Shown here one piece after another: positions 42,442 to 52,796 of a stretch of 64,000 nucleotides of DNA; position 1 is the first letter of the stretch, and each line of letters starts with the position of its first letter. Origin of the DNA: Clostridia bacterium (GTDB taxonomy: Bacteria > Bacillota > Clostridia > Lachnospirales > Lachnospiraceae); the NCBI GenBank assembly GCA_910575725.1, contig CAJTFE010000002.1, positions 1 to 64,000 on the forward strand, read 5' to 3'. A program made the translations under genes and the position numbers. Below the pieces are notes generated by a model that worked only from the letters and a program-made list of their open reading frames with translations, was not told the DNA's origin and did not search any database.

Positions 42442-43539
42442 CTACACATTAAAGCGGAAGAGAATAACATCCCCGTCCTTCACCACATACTCCTTGCCTT
42501 CCAGGCCCACCAGGCCCTTTTCCTTTGCCGCGGAATAAGAACCGCAGTCCAGCAGATCCTGGTAATTCACCACCTCGGCCCGGATAAAGCCCCTCTCAAA
42601 GTCGGAATGGATCTTTCCCGCCGCCTGGGGCGCTTTGGTCCCCTTCTTTATCGTCCAGGCCCTTGTCTCTGTCTCTCCGGCTGTCAGGTAGCTGATAAGC
42701 CCCAGAAGGCTGTAGCTTGCACGGATAAGCTTCTCCAGGCCGGACTCCTTAAGACCCAGATCCTCCAGGAACATGGCCTTTTCCTCTTCATCCAGCTCCG
42801 CAATCTCCTGTTCTATCTGGGCGCAGATGACAAAGACTTCGCTGCTGTATTCCTTGGCAAAGCTGCGAACCTGCTCCACGCAGGTGTTGGAAGCTCCATC
42901 GTCCGCCAGATCCTCCTCGGCTGTATTGGCCGCAAAGATCACAGGCTTGGCAGTCAGAAGATTGTAGCCTGCCATCCACTCCTGCTCGTCCTCGTCCTCG
43001 GTCTCAAAGCCGGCGGCCATCTTTCCTTCCTCCAGCCATGCCTTGATGCGCTCCAGAAGCTCCAGCTCCTTAGCCAGGGTCTTGTCGTTGCGGGCTCCCC
43101 GGACGGTCTTGGAGATTCTGCGCTCCAGGATCTCAATGTCGGAGAAGATAAGCTCCAGATTGATGGTTTCGATATCACGTAAGGGGTTGATGCTTCCGTC
43201 CACATGGACTACATTGGTATCTTCAAAGCAGCGGACTACGTGGACGATGGCATCCACCTCCCGGATATTCGCCAGGAACTGGTTGCCCAGGCCCTCGCCC
43301 TTTGAGGCTCCCTTCACCAGGCCGGCAATGTCTACAAACTCAATGACCGCCGGCGTAATCTTCGCCGAATCATAGAGAGCCGCCAGAAGGCCCAGCCGTT
43401 CATCCGGCACCGCCACCACGCCTACATTCGGGTCGATGGTGCAGAAAGGATAGTTTGCAGATTCCGCGCCTGCCTTGGTCAGTGAATTAAAAAGTGTGCT
43501 TTTTCCCACGTTGGGGAGTCCCACGATTCCGAGCTTCAT
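42442..43539 (-). CDS. ychF: Ribosome-binding ATPase YchF
   Basis: 365 aa Obg-related P-loop protein. G1 LPNVGKSTLFNSLTKAG at the N-terminus, G3 DIAGLVKGASKGEGLGNQFL, and the altered G4 region VIFAANT instead of NKxD, which gives this family ATP preference. C-terminal TGS domain with AWTIKKGTKAPQAAG and YVVKDGDVILFRFNV. Thought to act in translation and stress control. Complete and well placed with AAAGGAG upstream. Confidence 0.96.
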   Translation of the reverse strand: MKLGIVGLPNVGKSTLFNSLTKAGAESANYPFCTIDPNVGVVAVPDERLGLLAALYDSAKITPAVIEFVDIAGLVKGASKGEGLGNQFLANIREVDAIVHVVRCFEDTNVVHVDGSINPLRDIETINLELIFSDIEILERRISKTVRGARNDKTLAKELELLERIKAWLEEGKMAAGFETEDEDEQEWMAGYNLLTAKPVIFAANTAEEDLADDGASNTCVEQVRSFAKEYSSEVFVICAQIEQEIAELDEEEKAMFLEDLGLKESGLEKLIRASYSLLGLISYLTAGETETRAWTIKKGTKAPQAAGKIHSDFERGFIRAEVVNYQDLLDCGSYSAAKEKGLVGLEGKEYVVKDGDVILFRFNV

Positions 43540-43653
43540 ACTTGTCTATTCTCCTTTGGTATTATCTTTTTGACTTTTGAAATTTCAATGACTATTATAA
43601 TTCATTTCACCTCGGGAGACAATAGGTGTTTTTTGCAGAAGCCTTTTCCTTGC

Positions 43654-45486
43654 TTATTCCCGCAAAAGCCACCGCATTCCATATGCCGGAAGCTTCACTT
43701 CCCTGCCTTCCATCTGCTCGCCGGAGAGCAGATCCACATACATTCCTTCCTCATTGATCCAGGCGGTCCGCTCCTCGCCGGCAAAGTTAAACAGGGCTGT
43801 CAGTTTTTCCTCCCCGTAAGCCCGGTTTACACAGAGAATTGCCGCATCATACGTGTCTGCCGTCCATACGGCGGCCTGATTCAAAAAGACCGGATGTATG
43901 GCACGCAAATCCTCCATCCTCCTGAGACAGTCAAAGATTTCCTTCTGATAGCTGCCCTCGGTCTTCCGAAGCTCTGCCTTCTCCCAGGAAAAGCTTCCTC
44001 TGTGAAGGTATCGGGAATCTTCCGCTTTTTTGGGGTCATTGTGATACCCGTTATCATTGAGCTGTCCAATCTCATCTCCGCTGTAAATTACCGGGATGCC
44101 CGACTGCACCAGCATGTATCCGTGAAGCATCTCAATCAACCGTACCGAACGGGCCGCTGCCTCCTTATTTCCCTCCTCAAGCGCTCTCTCCAGTCCGCAG
44201 AGAGAAGCCGTCGTTCCACAAAGGCGAGCGTCTCCGGAGGCGGGATCGTCATTATACAGCTCTCCTTTTGCATAGGATCCCGGCCATTTTCCGGTGAAAT
44301 AGTCATTGAGATACTTTTTATGAGGAACCTCCTCCATATCCTTTACTGCTTTCAGCCAGTCGTAATCCAGCCCCCAGCCAATATCGTCGTGGCAGCGCAG
44401 ATAATTTAAGAACACATACTCCTTAGGCAGCGCGTTTACAATGTCCATCTGCCGTTTGAGCAAAGCCACATCCCCTGTGGCAGCCGTATGCCAGGTGGTG
44501 GCCATGGTCGTTACATTGTAGAGCATATGGCACTCCGGCTTCTCCACTGTGCCAAAATAGGGAACTACCTTCACCGGCTCCATCACCACCTCGCCCAGAA
44601 GCAGAACCCCGGGGCATACAATCTCGCAGATCATCCGCAGCATCCGCACAATGCTGTGAACCTGGGGCAGATTCCGGCAGGTGGTGCCAAGCTCCTTCCA
44701 GATATAGGGTACCGCGTCAATGCGGATAATATCTACGCCCTGGTTGGTCAGATTCAGCAGGCAGTCGGTCATATCGTGGAACACAATGGGATTGCGGTAA
44801 TTCAAATCCCACTGGTAAGGATAGAAGGTTGTCATCACAAACTTCTTTTCCTCCTCCAGCCAGGTAAAATTCCCAGGCGCCGTGGTGGGAAATACCTGGG
44901 GACAGGTCTTTTCATACTGTCCGGGAATGTCAAAGGTATCAAAGAAGAAATACCGATCCTGGAATTCCTTCTCGCCTGCCCGGGCGCGCTTTGCCCATTC
45001 ATGCTCCTCTGAAGTATGGTTCATCACAAAATCCAGACAGACACTTAACCCTTTCTTGTGACAGGTTTCCGTAAGCGCCGCCAGATCCTTCATGGTTCCC
45101 AGATCCGGCCGTACCTTTCCAAAATCCGACACCGCATAACCGCCGTCGCTCCGCCCTTCCGGAGAATCCAGAAGCGGCATGAGATGCAGATAGTTCACAC
45201 CGCACTCCCGGATATAGGGCAGACGCTCCTTCACGCCCTTTAGGTTTCCCGCAAAGGCCTCTGTATACATCATCATGCCCGCCATATCGTTGCGCTTGTA
45301 CCAGTCCGGATCTTTCTCCCTGGTCCGGTCAAGCTTTTTCAAAGAAGCCCGGCGTTCTTCGTATCTGGCTTTCAGGCGGCTGCACAGGTAAGAAAACCCA
45401 TCCTCCGGATAGAGCTCGCAGTACAGCCACTTTAGTTCCTCCAGATGCCTTGCCAGCCGCTCTTCAAATTCTACTACTTTACTCAT
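43654..45486 (-). CDS. Amylosucrase-like GH13 glycosidase
   Basis: 610 aa. An N-terminal helical region (about 1-85) precedes a (beta/alpha)8 barrel, as in amylosucrases and sucrose hydrolases. Catalytic Asp in IIRIDAVPYIW, Glu in LLGEVV, and Asp in CHDDIGWG are present, as is DFVMNHTSEEHEWA. Its likely substrate is sucrose, produced by the alpha-galactosidase acting on raffinose. ATG 45486 (MSKVVEFEER) has AGGAG. Separated from msmK by a hairpin that carries a family-2 edge. Might also be a sucrose phosphorylase relative; the length favours amylosucrase. Confidence 0.85.
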   Translation of the reverse strand: MSKVVEFEERLARHLEELKWLYCELYPEDGFSYLCSRLKARYEERRASLKKLDRTREKDPDWYKRNDMAGMMMYTEAFAGNLKGVKERLPYIRECGVNYLHLMPLLDSPEGRSDGGYAVSDFGKVRPDLGTMKDLAALTETCHKKGLSVCLDFVMNHTSEEHEWAKRARAGEKEFQDRYFFFDTFDIPGQYEKTCPQVFPTTAPGNFTWLEEEKKFVMTTFYPYQWDLNYRNPIVFHDMTDCLLNLTNQGVDIIRIDAVPYIWKELGTTCRNLPQVHSIVRMLRMICEIVCPGVLLLGEVVMEPVKVVPYFGTVEKPECHMLYNVTTMATTWHTAATGDVALLKRQMDIVNALPKEYVFLNYLRCHDDIGWGLDYDWLKAVKDMEEVPHKKYLNDYFTGKWPGSYAKGELYNDDPASGDARLCGTTASLCGLERALEEGNKEAAARSVRLIEMLHGYMLVQSGIPVIYSGDEIGQLNDNGYHNDPKKAEDSRYLHRGSFSWEKAELRKTEGSYQKEIFDCLRRMEDLRAIHPVFLNQAAVWTADTYDAAILCVNRAYGEEKLTALFNFAGEERTAWINEEGMYVDLLSGEQMEGREVKLPAYGMRWLLRE

Positions 45487-45504
45487 ACGATAGCTCCTAT
45501 TCCT

Positions 45505-45557
45505 GTTTTTCAGTTCCGTTATGTCCAAAGGCAGACAGCCTGGGCTGCCTGCCTTTG
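45505..45557 (-). repeat. Hairpin with family-2 edge before the GH13 gene
   Basis: Minus strand CAAAGGCAGGCAGCC pairs with GGCTGTCTGCCTTTG (45526-45557); then ACATAACGGAACTGAAAAACAGGAATAGGAG, a family-2-like edge, leads into the ribosome site. Could be a processing or termination point after msmK. Confidence 0.65.
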
Positions 45558-45574
45558 AAGCTCATTTAAAATGG

Positions 45575-46684
45575 TTAATGAGCAATTGCCTTCTCAGTCT
45601 CTTTGTCAAATACATGAATCTTATCGGTGTCCAGAACAAAATCAACTACGTCGTTCTCCCGGGCCGTTGTGCCGGAGCTTACTCTTGCCGTCATCTGGGT
45701 TCCGCACATATCGAAGTACAGATAAACCTCGGCGCCCAGAAGCTCGTAAACATTCACGGTTCCCTTTACCACAGCCTGATTCCTGGCTCTTGTAGTTGCC
45801 GGATCGCTTACATCCTCGGGACGAATACCCATCACAACCTGTTTTCCCTTGTAGCCGCCGTCAATCAGCTTCTTGCCCTTTTCTGCCGTAAGGGGTATGC
45901 GGTAATCGCCGGCCTTTAAGAATACCTTATCTCCCTCCGTCTCGCAGACAGCGTCTATAAAGTTCATCTGGGGAGAACCGATAAAGCCTGCCACAAACAG
46001 GTTATCCGGCTCGTTGTATAAGGTCTGGGGGCTTGCAATCTGCTGAACCACGCCGTCCTTCATAACAACGATTCTCGTTCCCAGGGTCATAGCCTCTGTC
46101 TGGTCATGGGTTACGTAGATAATGGTAGCTCCCAGTCTCTGATGCAGCTTGGAAATCTCGGTACGCATCTGTACACGCAGCTTGGCGTCCAGGTTGGAAA
46201 GAGGCTCATCCATCAGGAATACCTTGGGGTTCCGCACAATGGCGCGGCCCATGGCAACACGCTGACGCTGTCCGCCGGAGAGCGCTCTCGGCTTCCGATC
46301 CAGAAGCTTCTCCAGATCCAGGATTCTTGCCGCCTCCTGCACCTTTTTGTCAATCTCTTCCTTTGGCGTTTTCTTAATCTTAAGGCCGAATGCCATGTTG
46401 TCCTTAACCGTCATATGGGGATACAGAGCGTAGCTCTGGAATACCATTGCAATATCCCGATCCTTGGGCTCCACATCGTTCATAAGCTGTCCGTCAATCT
46501 TGAATTCGCCGTCAGAAATACTCTCCAGGCCTGCAACCATACGCAGGGTCGTAGACTTTCCGCATCCGGAGGGGCCTACGAAAATGATAAATTCCTTATC
46601 CTCGATCTCCAGGTTAAAATCCTTTACCGCCTCATATCCGTTGGGGTATCTCTTGTAAATATGCTTTAATGATAAGCTTGCCAT
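45575..46684 (-). CDS. msmK: ABC transporter ATPase, MsmK/UgpC type
   Basis: 369 aa. Walker [10 protein letters not shown] (37-45), signature [16 protein letters not shown], Walker [14 protein letters not shown] and H-loop [10 protein letters not shown]. The C-terminal OB-like regulatory domain (about 240-369) is as in multi-sugar ATPases, which can serve several transporters. Here it lies behind the alpha-galactosidase and probably drives the MsmEFG-type importer of the same cluster. ATG 46684 with GGGAGG upstream. Confidence 0.95.
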   Translation of the reverse strand: MASLSLKHIYKRYPNGYEAVKDFNLEIEDKEFIIFVGPSGCGKSTTLRMVAGLESISDGEFKIDGQLMNDVEPKDRDIAMVFQSYALYPHMTVKDNMAFGLKIKKTPKEEIDKKVQEAARILDLEKLLDRKPRALSGGQRQRVAMGRAIVRNPKVFLMDEPLSNLDAKLRVQMRTEISKLHQRLGATIIYVTHDQTEAMTLGTRIVVMKDGVVQQIASPQTLYNEPDNLFVAGFIGSPQMNFIDAVCETEGDKVFLKAGDYRIPLTAEKGKKLIDGGYKGKQVVMGIRPEDVSDPATTRARNQAVVKGTVNVYELLGAEVYLYFDMCGTQMTARVSSGTTARENDVVDFVLDTDKIHVFDKETEKAIAH

Positions 46685-46782
46685 TCCTCTTACCTCCCAG
46701 GTAATTTATTTTAATCATTTCACATGTTTCTCTAATCTGTCTGTAAAAGCTAGTTTTTTGGACGTTAATAGTCCGATTCCGC

Positions 46783-47238
46783 TTACTGAAGCTTCCGGTG
46801 CAGCCGCATTTCCTCCAGGAATTCCTCGTTGGGTTCTAAGTAAACCAGGTCATTTCCGGCTTTCAGGGTGTAAACCCTGGCATTCTCCCATCCAGAGGTA
46901 AAGTCCCGAACCTTACAGCCTGTCACGCTTTTTCGTCCCTCAGCTACATATTCCATGTTCTTGCGCTCGCAGTGGTAAAGATCCTTGCGCTTTTCCTTGC
47001 GGATAATCTTGGAAACCTCAAAGTCTCCGTTCACGTACACATATTCAAACTCATACCGCCAGCTCCGAAGAAGCAGCACGCCGAATATCACGAAGGCCAG
47101 AACCGGAAGGAACAACAAGGGGAAAATAATCGTATCCACCACAAGCACTGCCATAGCTGCCATCAATACTGCCTTTAAGAGACGCTTTCCTTTTGGCATC
47201 ACATAAGGAATACACCATTCCAAAACAACATCCTTCAT
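46783..47238 (-). CDS. DUF6106-like membrane protein
   Basis: 151 aa. Two adjacent hydrophobic segments (about 20-55: LKAVLMAAMAVLVVDTIIFP), then a polar domain with YEFEYVYVNGDFEVSKIIRK and a C-terminal tail. It resembles a small Lachnospiraceae family of unknown function (DUF6106). ATG 47238 has GGAGGAG upstream, immediately behind a family-2 repeat. Its place between the GH36 and msmK genes is probably incidental. Confidence 0.7.
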   Translation of the reverse strand: MKDVVLEWCIPYVMPKGKRLLKAVLMAAMAVLVVDTIIFPLLFLPVLAFVIFGVLLLRSWRYEFEYVYVNGDFEVSKIIRKEKRKDLYHCERKNMEYVAEGRKSVTGCKVRDFTSGWENARVYTLKAGNDLVYLEPNEEFLEEMRLHRKLQ

Positions 47239-47252
47239 TATAAAACGCTCCT

Positions 47253-47359
47253 CCATTCCAGTTCCGCAATATCCCTTCCAGTACCCCGTAGAGAAGTATT
47301 TCCAGCCGCCAAAAAATGCGTCTGTAAATCCTTCTGGCACTGTTGGGGATATTGCTGTT
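47253..47359 (-). repeat. Repeat family 2, copy H (GH36 to DUF6106-like gap)
   Basis: Subtype with arms GCAATATCCCTTCCAGTACC and GGCACTGTTGGGGATATTGC and an inner stem around AAGGATTTACAG. It starts at the base after the GH36 TGA stop and ends GGAACTGGAATGGAGGAG at the next ribosome site. Confidence 0.85.
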
Positions 47360-49555
47360 TCACAAAGCCTTAATATGATACTGCACCGCCTCATACTGCA
47401 TCAGCTTGCCTGGCACCGGAAGCCCGGCGCTCATAAGAGCCTGGCCGGATAAGCTTCCCTCCATGCCGTCCACTTGGTACTGCATCTGCGGATTTAAGCC
47501 CTTGGCCTTCACATACCGCTGGGCGTCGTTGGCCTCCTTCTCCGTCAGCACCAGAGAGATAAGTGCCTCGTCACGGTTCTGGGACACATGCTCCCAGGCC
47601 ACATACTCCGAAAAGGTGTAAGGATTGGTAAGCCGGTAATAATCTCCGTAGACAATCAGCGGATAATTCCTTTTATAAGCCTCAACCTGCTGCCTGCAGA
47701 TCCGCTTCTCTTCCTCGGTAAGCTTTGTGGAATCCAGCTCGTAGCCCAGAATTCCGTCCATGGCCGTGATCCCCCGTGTTTCCAGAGGCACGGTCCGCCC
47801 CGTCTGATGGTTGGGACATACCGACACATGAGATTCCATAGCGGAAACGGGATACACAAAGGTCGTTCCGTACTGAATCTTTAAGCGGCACACCGCATCC
47901 GTATTGTCGCTGCACCAGATCTGCGGCTGGTAGTAAAGCATTCCCGGGTCAAAACGTCCGCCGCCGCCGCTGCATCCACAGAAAAGAATTTCCGGATGGG
48001 TTAAAATAATACGGTTCATAATGTCATAGAGCCCCAGGATATAGCGGTGATAAATTTCACCCTGCTTTTCCTTCTCCACAATGGCAGACCAGGCATCCGT
48101 GATAAAGCGGTTCATATCCCATTTCACATACTCAATCCTGGCGCTGTCCAGTACGCTGTTGATGGATGTCACAATGTAATCCCTCACGTCCTCCCTGGAC
48201 AAATCAAGCACAAGCTGGTATCTGCCTCTGGAAGGCTGACGTCTGGGCATCTGCAGGCACCAGTCCGGATGCTTCCGGTACAGCTCACTGTTCTCTGACA
48301 CCATCTCCGGTTCAATCCACAAGCCGAAATTTAGTCCCATTTCATGGATATCCTCGGAAAGGCCTCCTAAACCTCTAGGCAGCTTGGCTGTGTTCACGTC
48401 CCAGTCTCCCAGGGCTGCATTGTCGTCATTGCGGTTGCCAAACCAGCCGTCGTCCAGGACAAAAAGCTCTACGCCCATGTCCACTGCCTCTTTTGCTATC
48501 TCAAGGAGCTTTGCCTCATCAAAGTCGAAGTAAGCCGCCTCCCAGCTGTTGATAAGAATCGGCCGCTCCTTCCTTACATAAGGGCTTTTGCACAAATTTT
48601 CACGGTACACCCTGTGATACAGGTGCGTCAGATGGGTCAGCCCCTTCCCCGAATAAGCCAGCACCACCTCCGGAGCCGTAAAACGCTCGCCGGGCTTTAG
48701 CTGATAAGAAAAATGCTTGGGATGAATGCCCATCACAATCCGGGTCTGGTCATACTGATCTTTTTCCACCTTGCACATAAAATTGCCGCTGTATACAAAG
48801 GAAAATCCATAGCAGCGTCCGTCATCCTCACTAGCTCCCCTCTCACAGAGAATCGTAAATGGATTGTGCTGGTGGCTGGATGCTCCCCGGAAGCTTCCCA
48901 CATTCTGAATGCCGTATGCCAGGGGATTTCTGCTCCACTCCCGTTCCATAGTATGACGTCCGTCAAAATGAATGAAATCATAGTCAGAATCCATAAAATC
49001 CATGGTCATTGACATGATGCGGTTCAGATAAATGGTTTCCTCGCTCTCATTGATCACCTTCACCGCCCGGGTAATAATATCTTTTTCTTCAAATACCGAG
49101 TAACAGAGCACAGCCGTCAGCTGCGTAGCCGGATCCGTAAGCCAGATTTCCAAGGTGTCCACCCGATCCTGATCTGCCGCCCACAGGGAGGGAAGGCCCT
49201 CCAGGGAATACTTGCCGGCATAAATCTCATGCTTAGCAGCCTTTCCCACAAAGGCATAGCTTCCGTCCCCGTTTTTTACTTCAATGCTGCTCAATCGATA
49301 ATCGCAGCTTCCATCGCTCGAAAACTCCTGCGGTAGAAAATCCAGTGAGAATGTACGGTCATTTCCCGCCTCGTTGGGATTGGGAGAAAAGCCTCTGTCC
49401 TGGAGCTGAATCAGATAACTTAAATCCTCATCCTCCAGCCGCTCTCCATAATATAAATGCAAAAGATATCCATAATCGCTTACCTTCATCTGGTAAGTGC
49501 TGTTCTTTGTCTGCAACAGAAATGTTTTTTTGCTTTCTATATATCTGACTGACAT
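47360..49555 (-). CDS. Alpha-galactosidase, GH36
   Basis: 731 aa cytoplasmic enzyme (no signal peptide) that releases galactose from raffinose-type sugars. N-terminal beta domain, then the barrel: FVLDDGWFGNRNDD, FGLWIEPEMVSENSELY, nucleophile Asp in YVKWDMNRF and acid/base Asp in WCSDNTDAV. Typical length for the family. ATG 49555 with GGAGGAC upstream. It follows the two permease genes by 42 bp and belongs to their operon. Confidence 0.96.
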   Translation of the reverse strand: MSVRYIESKKTFLLQTKNSTYQMKVSDYGYLLHLYYGERLEDEDLSYLIQLQDRGFSPNPNEAGNDRTFSLDFLPQEFSSDGSCDYRLSSIEVKNGDGSYAFVGKAAKHEIYAGKYSLEGLPSLWAADQDRVDTLEIWLTDPATQLTAVLCYSVFEEKDIITRAVKVINESEETIYLNRIMSMTMDFMDSDYDFIHFDGRHTMEREWSRNPLAYGIQNVGSFRGASSHQHNPFTILCERGASEDDGRCYGFSFVYSGNFMCKVEKDQYDQTRIVMGIHPKHFSYQLKPGERFTAPEVVLAYSGKGLTHLTHLYHRVYRENLCKSPYVRKERPILINSWEAAYFDFDEAKLLEIAKEAVDMGVELFVLDDGWFGNRNDDNAALGDWDVNTAKLPRGLGGLSEDIHEMGLNFGLWIEPEMVSENSELYRKHPDWCLQMPRRQPSRGRYQLVLDLSREDVRDYIVTSINSVLDSARIEYVKWDMNRFITDAWSAIVEKEKQGEIYHRYILGLYDIMNRIILTHPEILFCGCSGGGGRFDPGMLYYQPQIWCSDNTDAVCRLKIQYGTTFVYPVSAMESHVSVCPNHQTGRTVPLETRGITAMDGILGYELDSTKLTEEEKRICRQQVEAYKRNYPLIVYGDYYRLTNPYTFSEYVAWEHVSQNRDEALISLVLTEKEANDAQRYVKAKGLNPQMQYQVDGMEGSLSGQALMSAGLPVPGKLMQYEAVQYHIKAL

Positions 49556-49597
49556 CTATGTAGTCCTCCACCGTAAGTAAAATAATCTGCCCTGGAC

Positions 49598-50437
49598 TTA
49601 TTTTCCTCCCGTCATTGCAACGCCCTCGATAAACTGCTTCTGGAAGAACAGATACAGTACCACCATGGGAATCATGGCTAAAAGGGAGCCGGCCATCATA
49701 ACCGGGAAGTTCGTATTAAACTGACCTCGTAAGGTAGCAAGACCAGAGGACAGGGTCATCATCTTCAAATCTGTGTTGGCAATCAGGGGCCACATCAGAT
49801 CTCCGTAGGCAAACACAGCGGTAAATACCGCAAGAGCCGCCATAGAGGATGTTGTCAGGGGCACCATAACCTTCACAAAGGTCTGCCACTGATTGCAGCC
49901 GTCCAGATAAGCCGCCTCGGAAATCTCATCCGGGATTCCCATATAAGCCTGGCGCAGGAAGAACGTACCAAAGGCGCTCACCAATCCGGGGAATACCAAA
50001 GCAAAAATCGTATTGGTCAGTCCCATCTTTGCCAGCATCTGATACTGGGGCGTAATGAAAATCTGGGAAGGAAGCATCATCTGCACCAGAACCAGGGAGA
50101 AGAGGAAATTCTTTCCCTTAAAGTTCAGCTTTGCAAATGCATAGCCGGCCATGGAGCTGAATGCCACCGCACAGACCACTCGCCAGAAAATCAGCAGAAT
50201 GGTGTTCTTGTAAAGGGCTCCGAAGGGAAGGCTTGCCATAGCGTCCTTAAAGTTATCAATGATCCACTGTGCCGGGAAGAAATCCGGCGGAATCTGCATA
50301 CTCTCGGCTACTGTCTTAAAGCTGGTCAGAAGCATCCAGATAAAGGGGAAGATCATAACGATGGACCCAATGATGAAAAACAAATATGTGCCTGCTGTCC
50401 GAAGCTTTTGATTTCTCTCTAATGAATTGGATTTCAT
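49598..50437 (-). CDS. msmG: Sugar ABC transporter permease, MsmG/MalG type
   Basis: 279 aa with six membrane segments. The ABC inner-membrane loop EAAYLDGCNQWQTFVKVMVPL (about 185-205, given as EAAYLDG and FVKVMVPL) docks on the ATPase. Partner of the permease gene 13 bp upstream. Imports oligosaccharides such as raffinose, as judged from the alpha-galactosidase next to it. Confidence 0.93.
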   Translation of the reverse strand: MKSNSLERNQKLRTAGTYLFFIIGSIVMIFPFIWMLLTSFKTVAESMQIPPDFFPAQWIIDNFKDAMASLPFGALYKNTILLIFWRVVCAVAFSSMAGYAFAKLNFKGKNFLFSLVLVQMMLPSQIFITPQYQMLAKMGLTNTIFALVFPGLVSAFGTFFLRQAYMGIPDEISEAAYLDGCNQWQTFVKVMVPLTTSSMAALAVFTAVFAYGDLMWPLIANTDLKMMTLSSGLATLRGQFNTNFPVMMAGSLLAMIPMVVLYLFFQKQFIEGVAMTGGK

Positions 50438-50450
50438 ACTTCTCCACCTC

Positions 50451-51344
50451 CTATACTTCGTAGTTCACCCATTTCTTCTGTCCCCAGAACTGGAAGGCCG
50501 TTACAATACCGATGAGAAGAACGGTCCAGATCACCACTGCGGAGCCGTAGCCCTTATTGCCGGCTACAAAGGACTCGCGGTAGAACAGGAACATCAGAGA
50601 CTGGGCGCTTGTCAGTGCCGGGTTTGACTCCTCAACCATCATGTAAATCAAGTCGTATACCTTCAGGGAGGACATCAAACGCATAATCATAACTACGAAC
50701 AGAGTAGGAGAAACCATAGGCAGCGTAATGTGGAAGAACTGCTGAATCTTGGTTGCTCCGTCAAGGCTTGCCGCCTCATAGTAGGACTTGGATATATTCT
50801 GCAGTCCCGACAGAAGAAGCACCGCATCGTAGCCGATGGCGCTCCAGATTGCCACGATAGCACAGGTCACCATAACCACGTTGGGATTGGTAATCCAGTT
50901 TACGTTGTTCCCCAGAAGGGTATTGATGATACCGTACTCGGTGTTGAACATCCACTTCCACACCATAGCAACCGCCGCCGGAGCTACAACCATGGGCAGG
51001 AAGAAGATGGCACGAAAAGCCGTTCTTCCCTTAATCTTCGTGTTCAGCATAACCGCAACCACCAGCGCCAGGAAAATGCCAAGAGGCACGGTCAGGAGGC
51101 AGAAATAAATGGTATTTAAATTCGCCCTCCAGAAATCCGCATTGGTGAACATGGTGATATAGTTGGTCAAACCGTTAAACTCATAAAAGCCAAAGGGCTT
51201 TGTCTTTGTAAAGCTCAATTTTAAGGTATCAATAAACGGGTAAAGATTCAGTACAATCAAGCCGATGATGGTAGGCGCTACCATGATATAGCCCCACATG
51301 CCTTCGGTCTTGGCGAACTTGCCCGCCTTGCTGTTATTTGCCAT
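50451..51344 (-). CDS. msmF: Sugar ABC transporter permease, MsmF/UgpA type
   Basis: 297 aa with six membrane segments and the EAAxxDGA loop (YYEAASLDGATKIQQFFHI). Lies 15 bp after the binding-protein gene, which with msmG completes an importer for alpha-galactosides. ATG 51344. Confidence 0.93.
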   Translation of the reverse strand: MANNSKAGKFAKTEGMWGYIMVAPTIIGLIVLNLYPFIDTLKLSFTKTKPFGFYEFNGLTNYITMFTNADFWRANLNTIYFCLLTVPLGIFLALVVAVMLNTKIKGRTAFRAIFFLPMVVAPAAVAMVWKWMFNTEYGIINTLLGNNVNWITNPNVVMVTCAIVAIWSAIGYDAVLLLSGLQNISKSYYEAASLDGATKIQQFFHITLPMVSPTLFVVMIMRLMSSLKVYDLIYMMVEESNPALTSAQSLMFLFYRESFVAGNKGYGSAVVIWTVLLIGIVTAFQFWGQKKWVNYEV

Positions 51345-51359
51345 GTATAAACCTCCCCT

Positions 51360-52646
51360 CTACTCTGCTTCTGCCGTATCAATGAAAGTCTGGATGTTAT
51401 TCAGTCCGTCCTCCAGTGTAGATTTTCCGGAGTAAATCCGAAGAAGCTCATCCTGTACCTTCGGCTTCCATACGGAACGGGAAGCATTGTTCACGCTCTG
51501 TACGCCGTAGTCAAACATATCTACACATTTCTGTACGTCTAATTTATAGTCAAACTGGTCAAATACCTTTACCCAGGTATCCTCAAGACCGATGTAAGCC
51601 GGAATCGCCGCACCGGATTCACCCTGGACACGCTGTCCCTCCTCGGAACCGAAGAACTTAAGAACATCCTTTACAATCTCAAGGTTCTTTCCCTTGGCGC
51701 CGGTTGCATAGCACAGACCGTTGGAAATCGTGGCTTTTCCGTCGCCCTCTGCCGGATCCGGGCACATGGGCAGTACTGCCACATCCCATTTCCCCTGCAT
51801 CTCCGGATAATTCTGCATCTCGGAGAGAAGGTTCCAGTTCCCTTCTAAGAACATCGAACCCTGCTCGGAGAAGAAGGCTGTTCCGGGAGAAGTCTCCGCA
51901 AAGTAGTTCTGATCCGGGCACCAGTTTTCCTGTTGAAGATTGATGTAGAACTCCATCGCTTCCCGGGTAGCCGGATTGTCAAAGCCGCCCTTTGTCTTAT
52001 CCTCGGTCAGTATGTATCCGCCCTTCTGATATACGAAGTTCCAGTATCCAAGCTGATCGTCTCCGTAAGCCATGTAGCCGTACTTGCCGGTGGTGTCATA
52101 AATCTGCTGGGAAGCTGCTGTCAGGTCGTCCCAGGTCCAGGTTTCATCCGGATAAGACACGCCTGCGGCGTCAAACATTTCTTTGTTGTATACCAGACAG
52201 ACCGTATCCTTGTCCTTTGGTATTCCGTAATATCTGCCGTCGCTTCCCTGGATATTTGCCAGAGAGATTTCTGAAAAATGATTCTTGTAATAGTCGGGAT
52301 CTTCATCGTTATAAAGATCCGTCAGATCCGCAATCATGCCGTAGTCCGCATACTTTAAAATCTCATTGGTATGCATCCAGAACACATCCGGCATCTGATT
52401 GCTGACAGCCGCTGCCTCAAGCTTGGTCCAATACTCACTCCAGCTCGTAACCTGAACCTCAATCACCACATCGGGATTTTTTGCGGTATAGGCATCACAA
52501 ACGGCCTGCATACCATCTCTCTGGTTTACATCCCAGATCTGGAACGTCAGATGGGTCTTGCCGTCGGAAGCCTTTCCGCATGCAGCTAATCCAAAAGCCA
52601 AAACCACGACCAGAAGAGCTGCAAGTAATTTCTTCATGTTCTTCAC
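51360..52646 (-). CDS. msmE: Sugar ABC transporter substrate-binding lipoprotein
   Basis: 428 aa. Signal peptide with lipobox LAACG (Cys at about 23), then a solute-binding protein of family 1. FWMHTNEILKYADYGMIADL and VYNKEMFDAAGVSYPDETWTWDD are typical. The start is GTG 52646 with AAGGAGGG 7 bases upstream; an ATG three codons in is too far. First gene of the operon; its upstream region holds a palindrome that may bind the divergent AraC regulator. Confidence 0.94.
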   Translation of the reverse strand: MKNMKKLLAALLVVVLAFGLAACGKASDGKTHLTFQIWDVNQRDGMQAVCDAYTAKNPDVVIEVQVTSWSEYWTKLEAAAVSNQMPDVFWMHTNEILKYADYGMIADLTDLYNDEDPDYYKNHFSEISLANIQGSDGRYYGIPKDKDTVCLVYNKEMFDAAGVSYPDETWTWDDLTAASQQIYDTTGKYGYMAYGDDQLGYWNFVYQKGGYILTEDKTKGGFDNPATREAMEFYINLQQENWCPDQNYFAETSPGTAFFSEQGSMFLEGNWNLLSEMQNYPEMQGKWDVAVLPMCPDPAEGDGKATISNGLCYATGAKGKNLEIVKDVLKFFGSEEGQRVQGESGAAIPAYIGLEDTWVKVFDQFDYKLDVQKCVDMFDYGVQSVNNASRSVWKPKVQDELLRIYSGKSTLEDGLNNIQTFIDTAEAE

Positions 52647-52773
52647 AAGTTTCCCTCCTTAATATGGACATATTCCACCGGATTTTCAGCTTTTTCCATC
52701 AATTTTTGCCTGTATCCGGCTTAGAAATAGTGAATAAAACAATTCCACCCTGGCCAGGTGCTGGAACAAAATT

Positions 52774-52796
52774 GGGTATATTGGATAATTATACCC
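52774..52796. promoter_or_regulatory. Palindrome in the msmE-araC intergenic region
   Basis: GGGTATA (52774-52780) and TATACCC (52790-52796) are exact complements spaced by 9 bases. Placement 130 bp ahead of msmE makes it a candidate regulator site; a clear promoter for msmE could not be picked out. Confidence 0.4.
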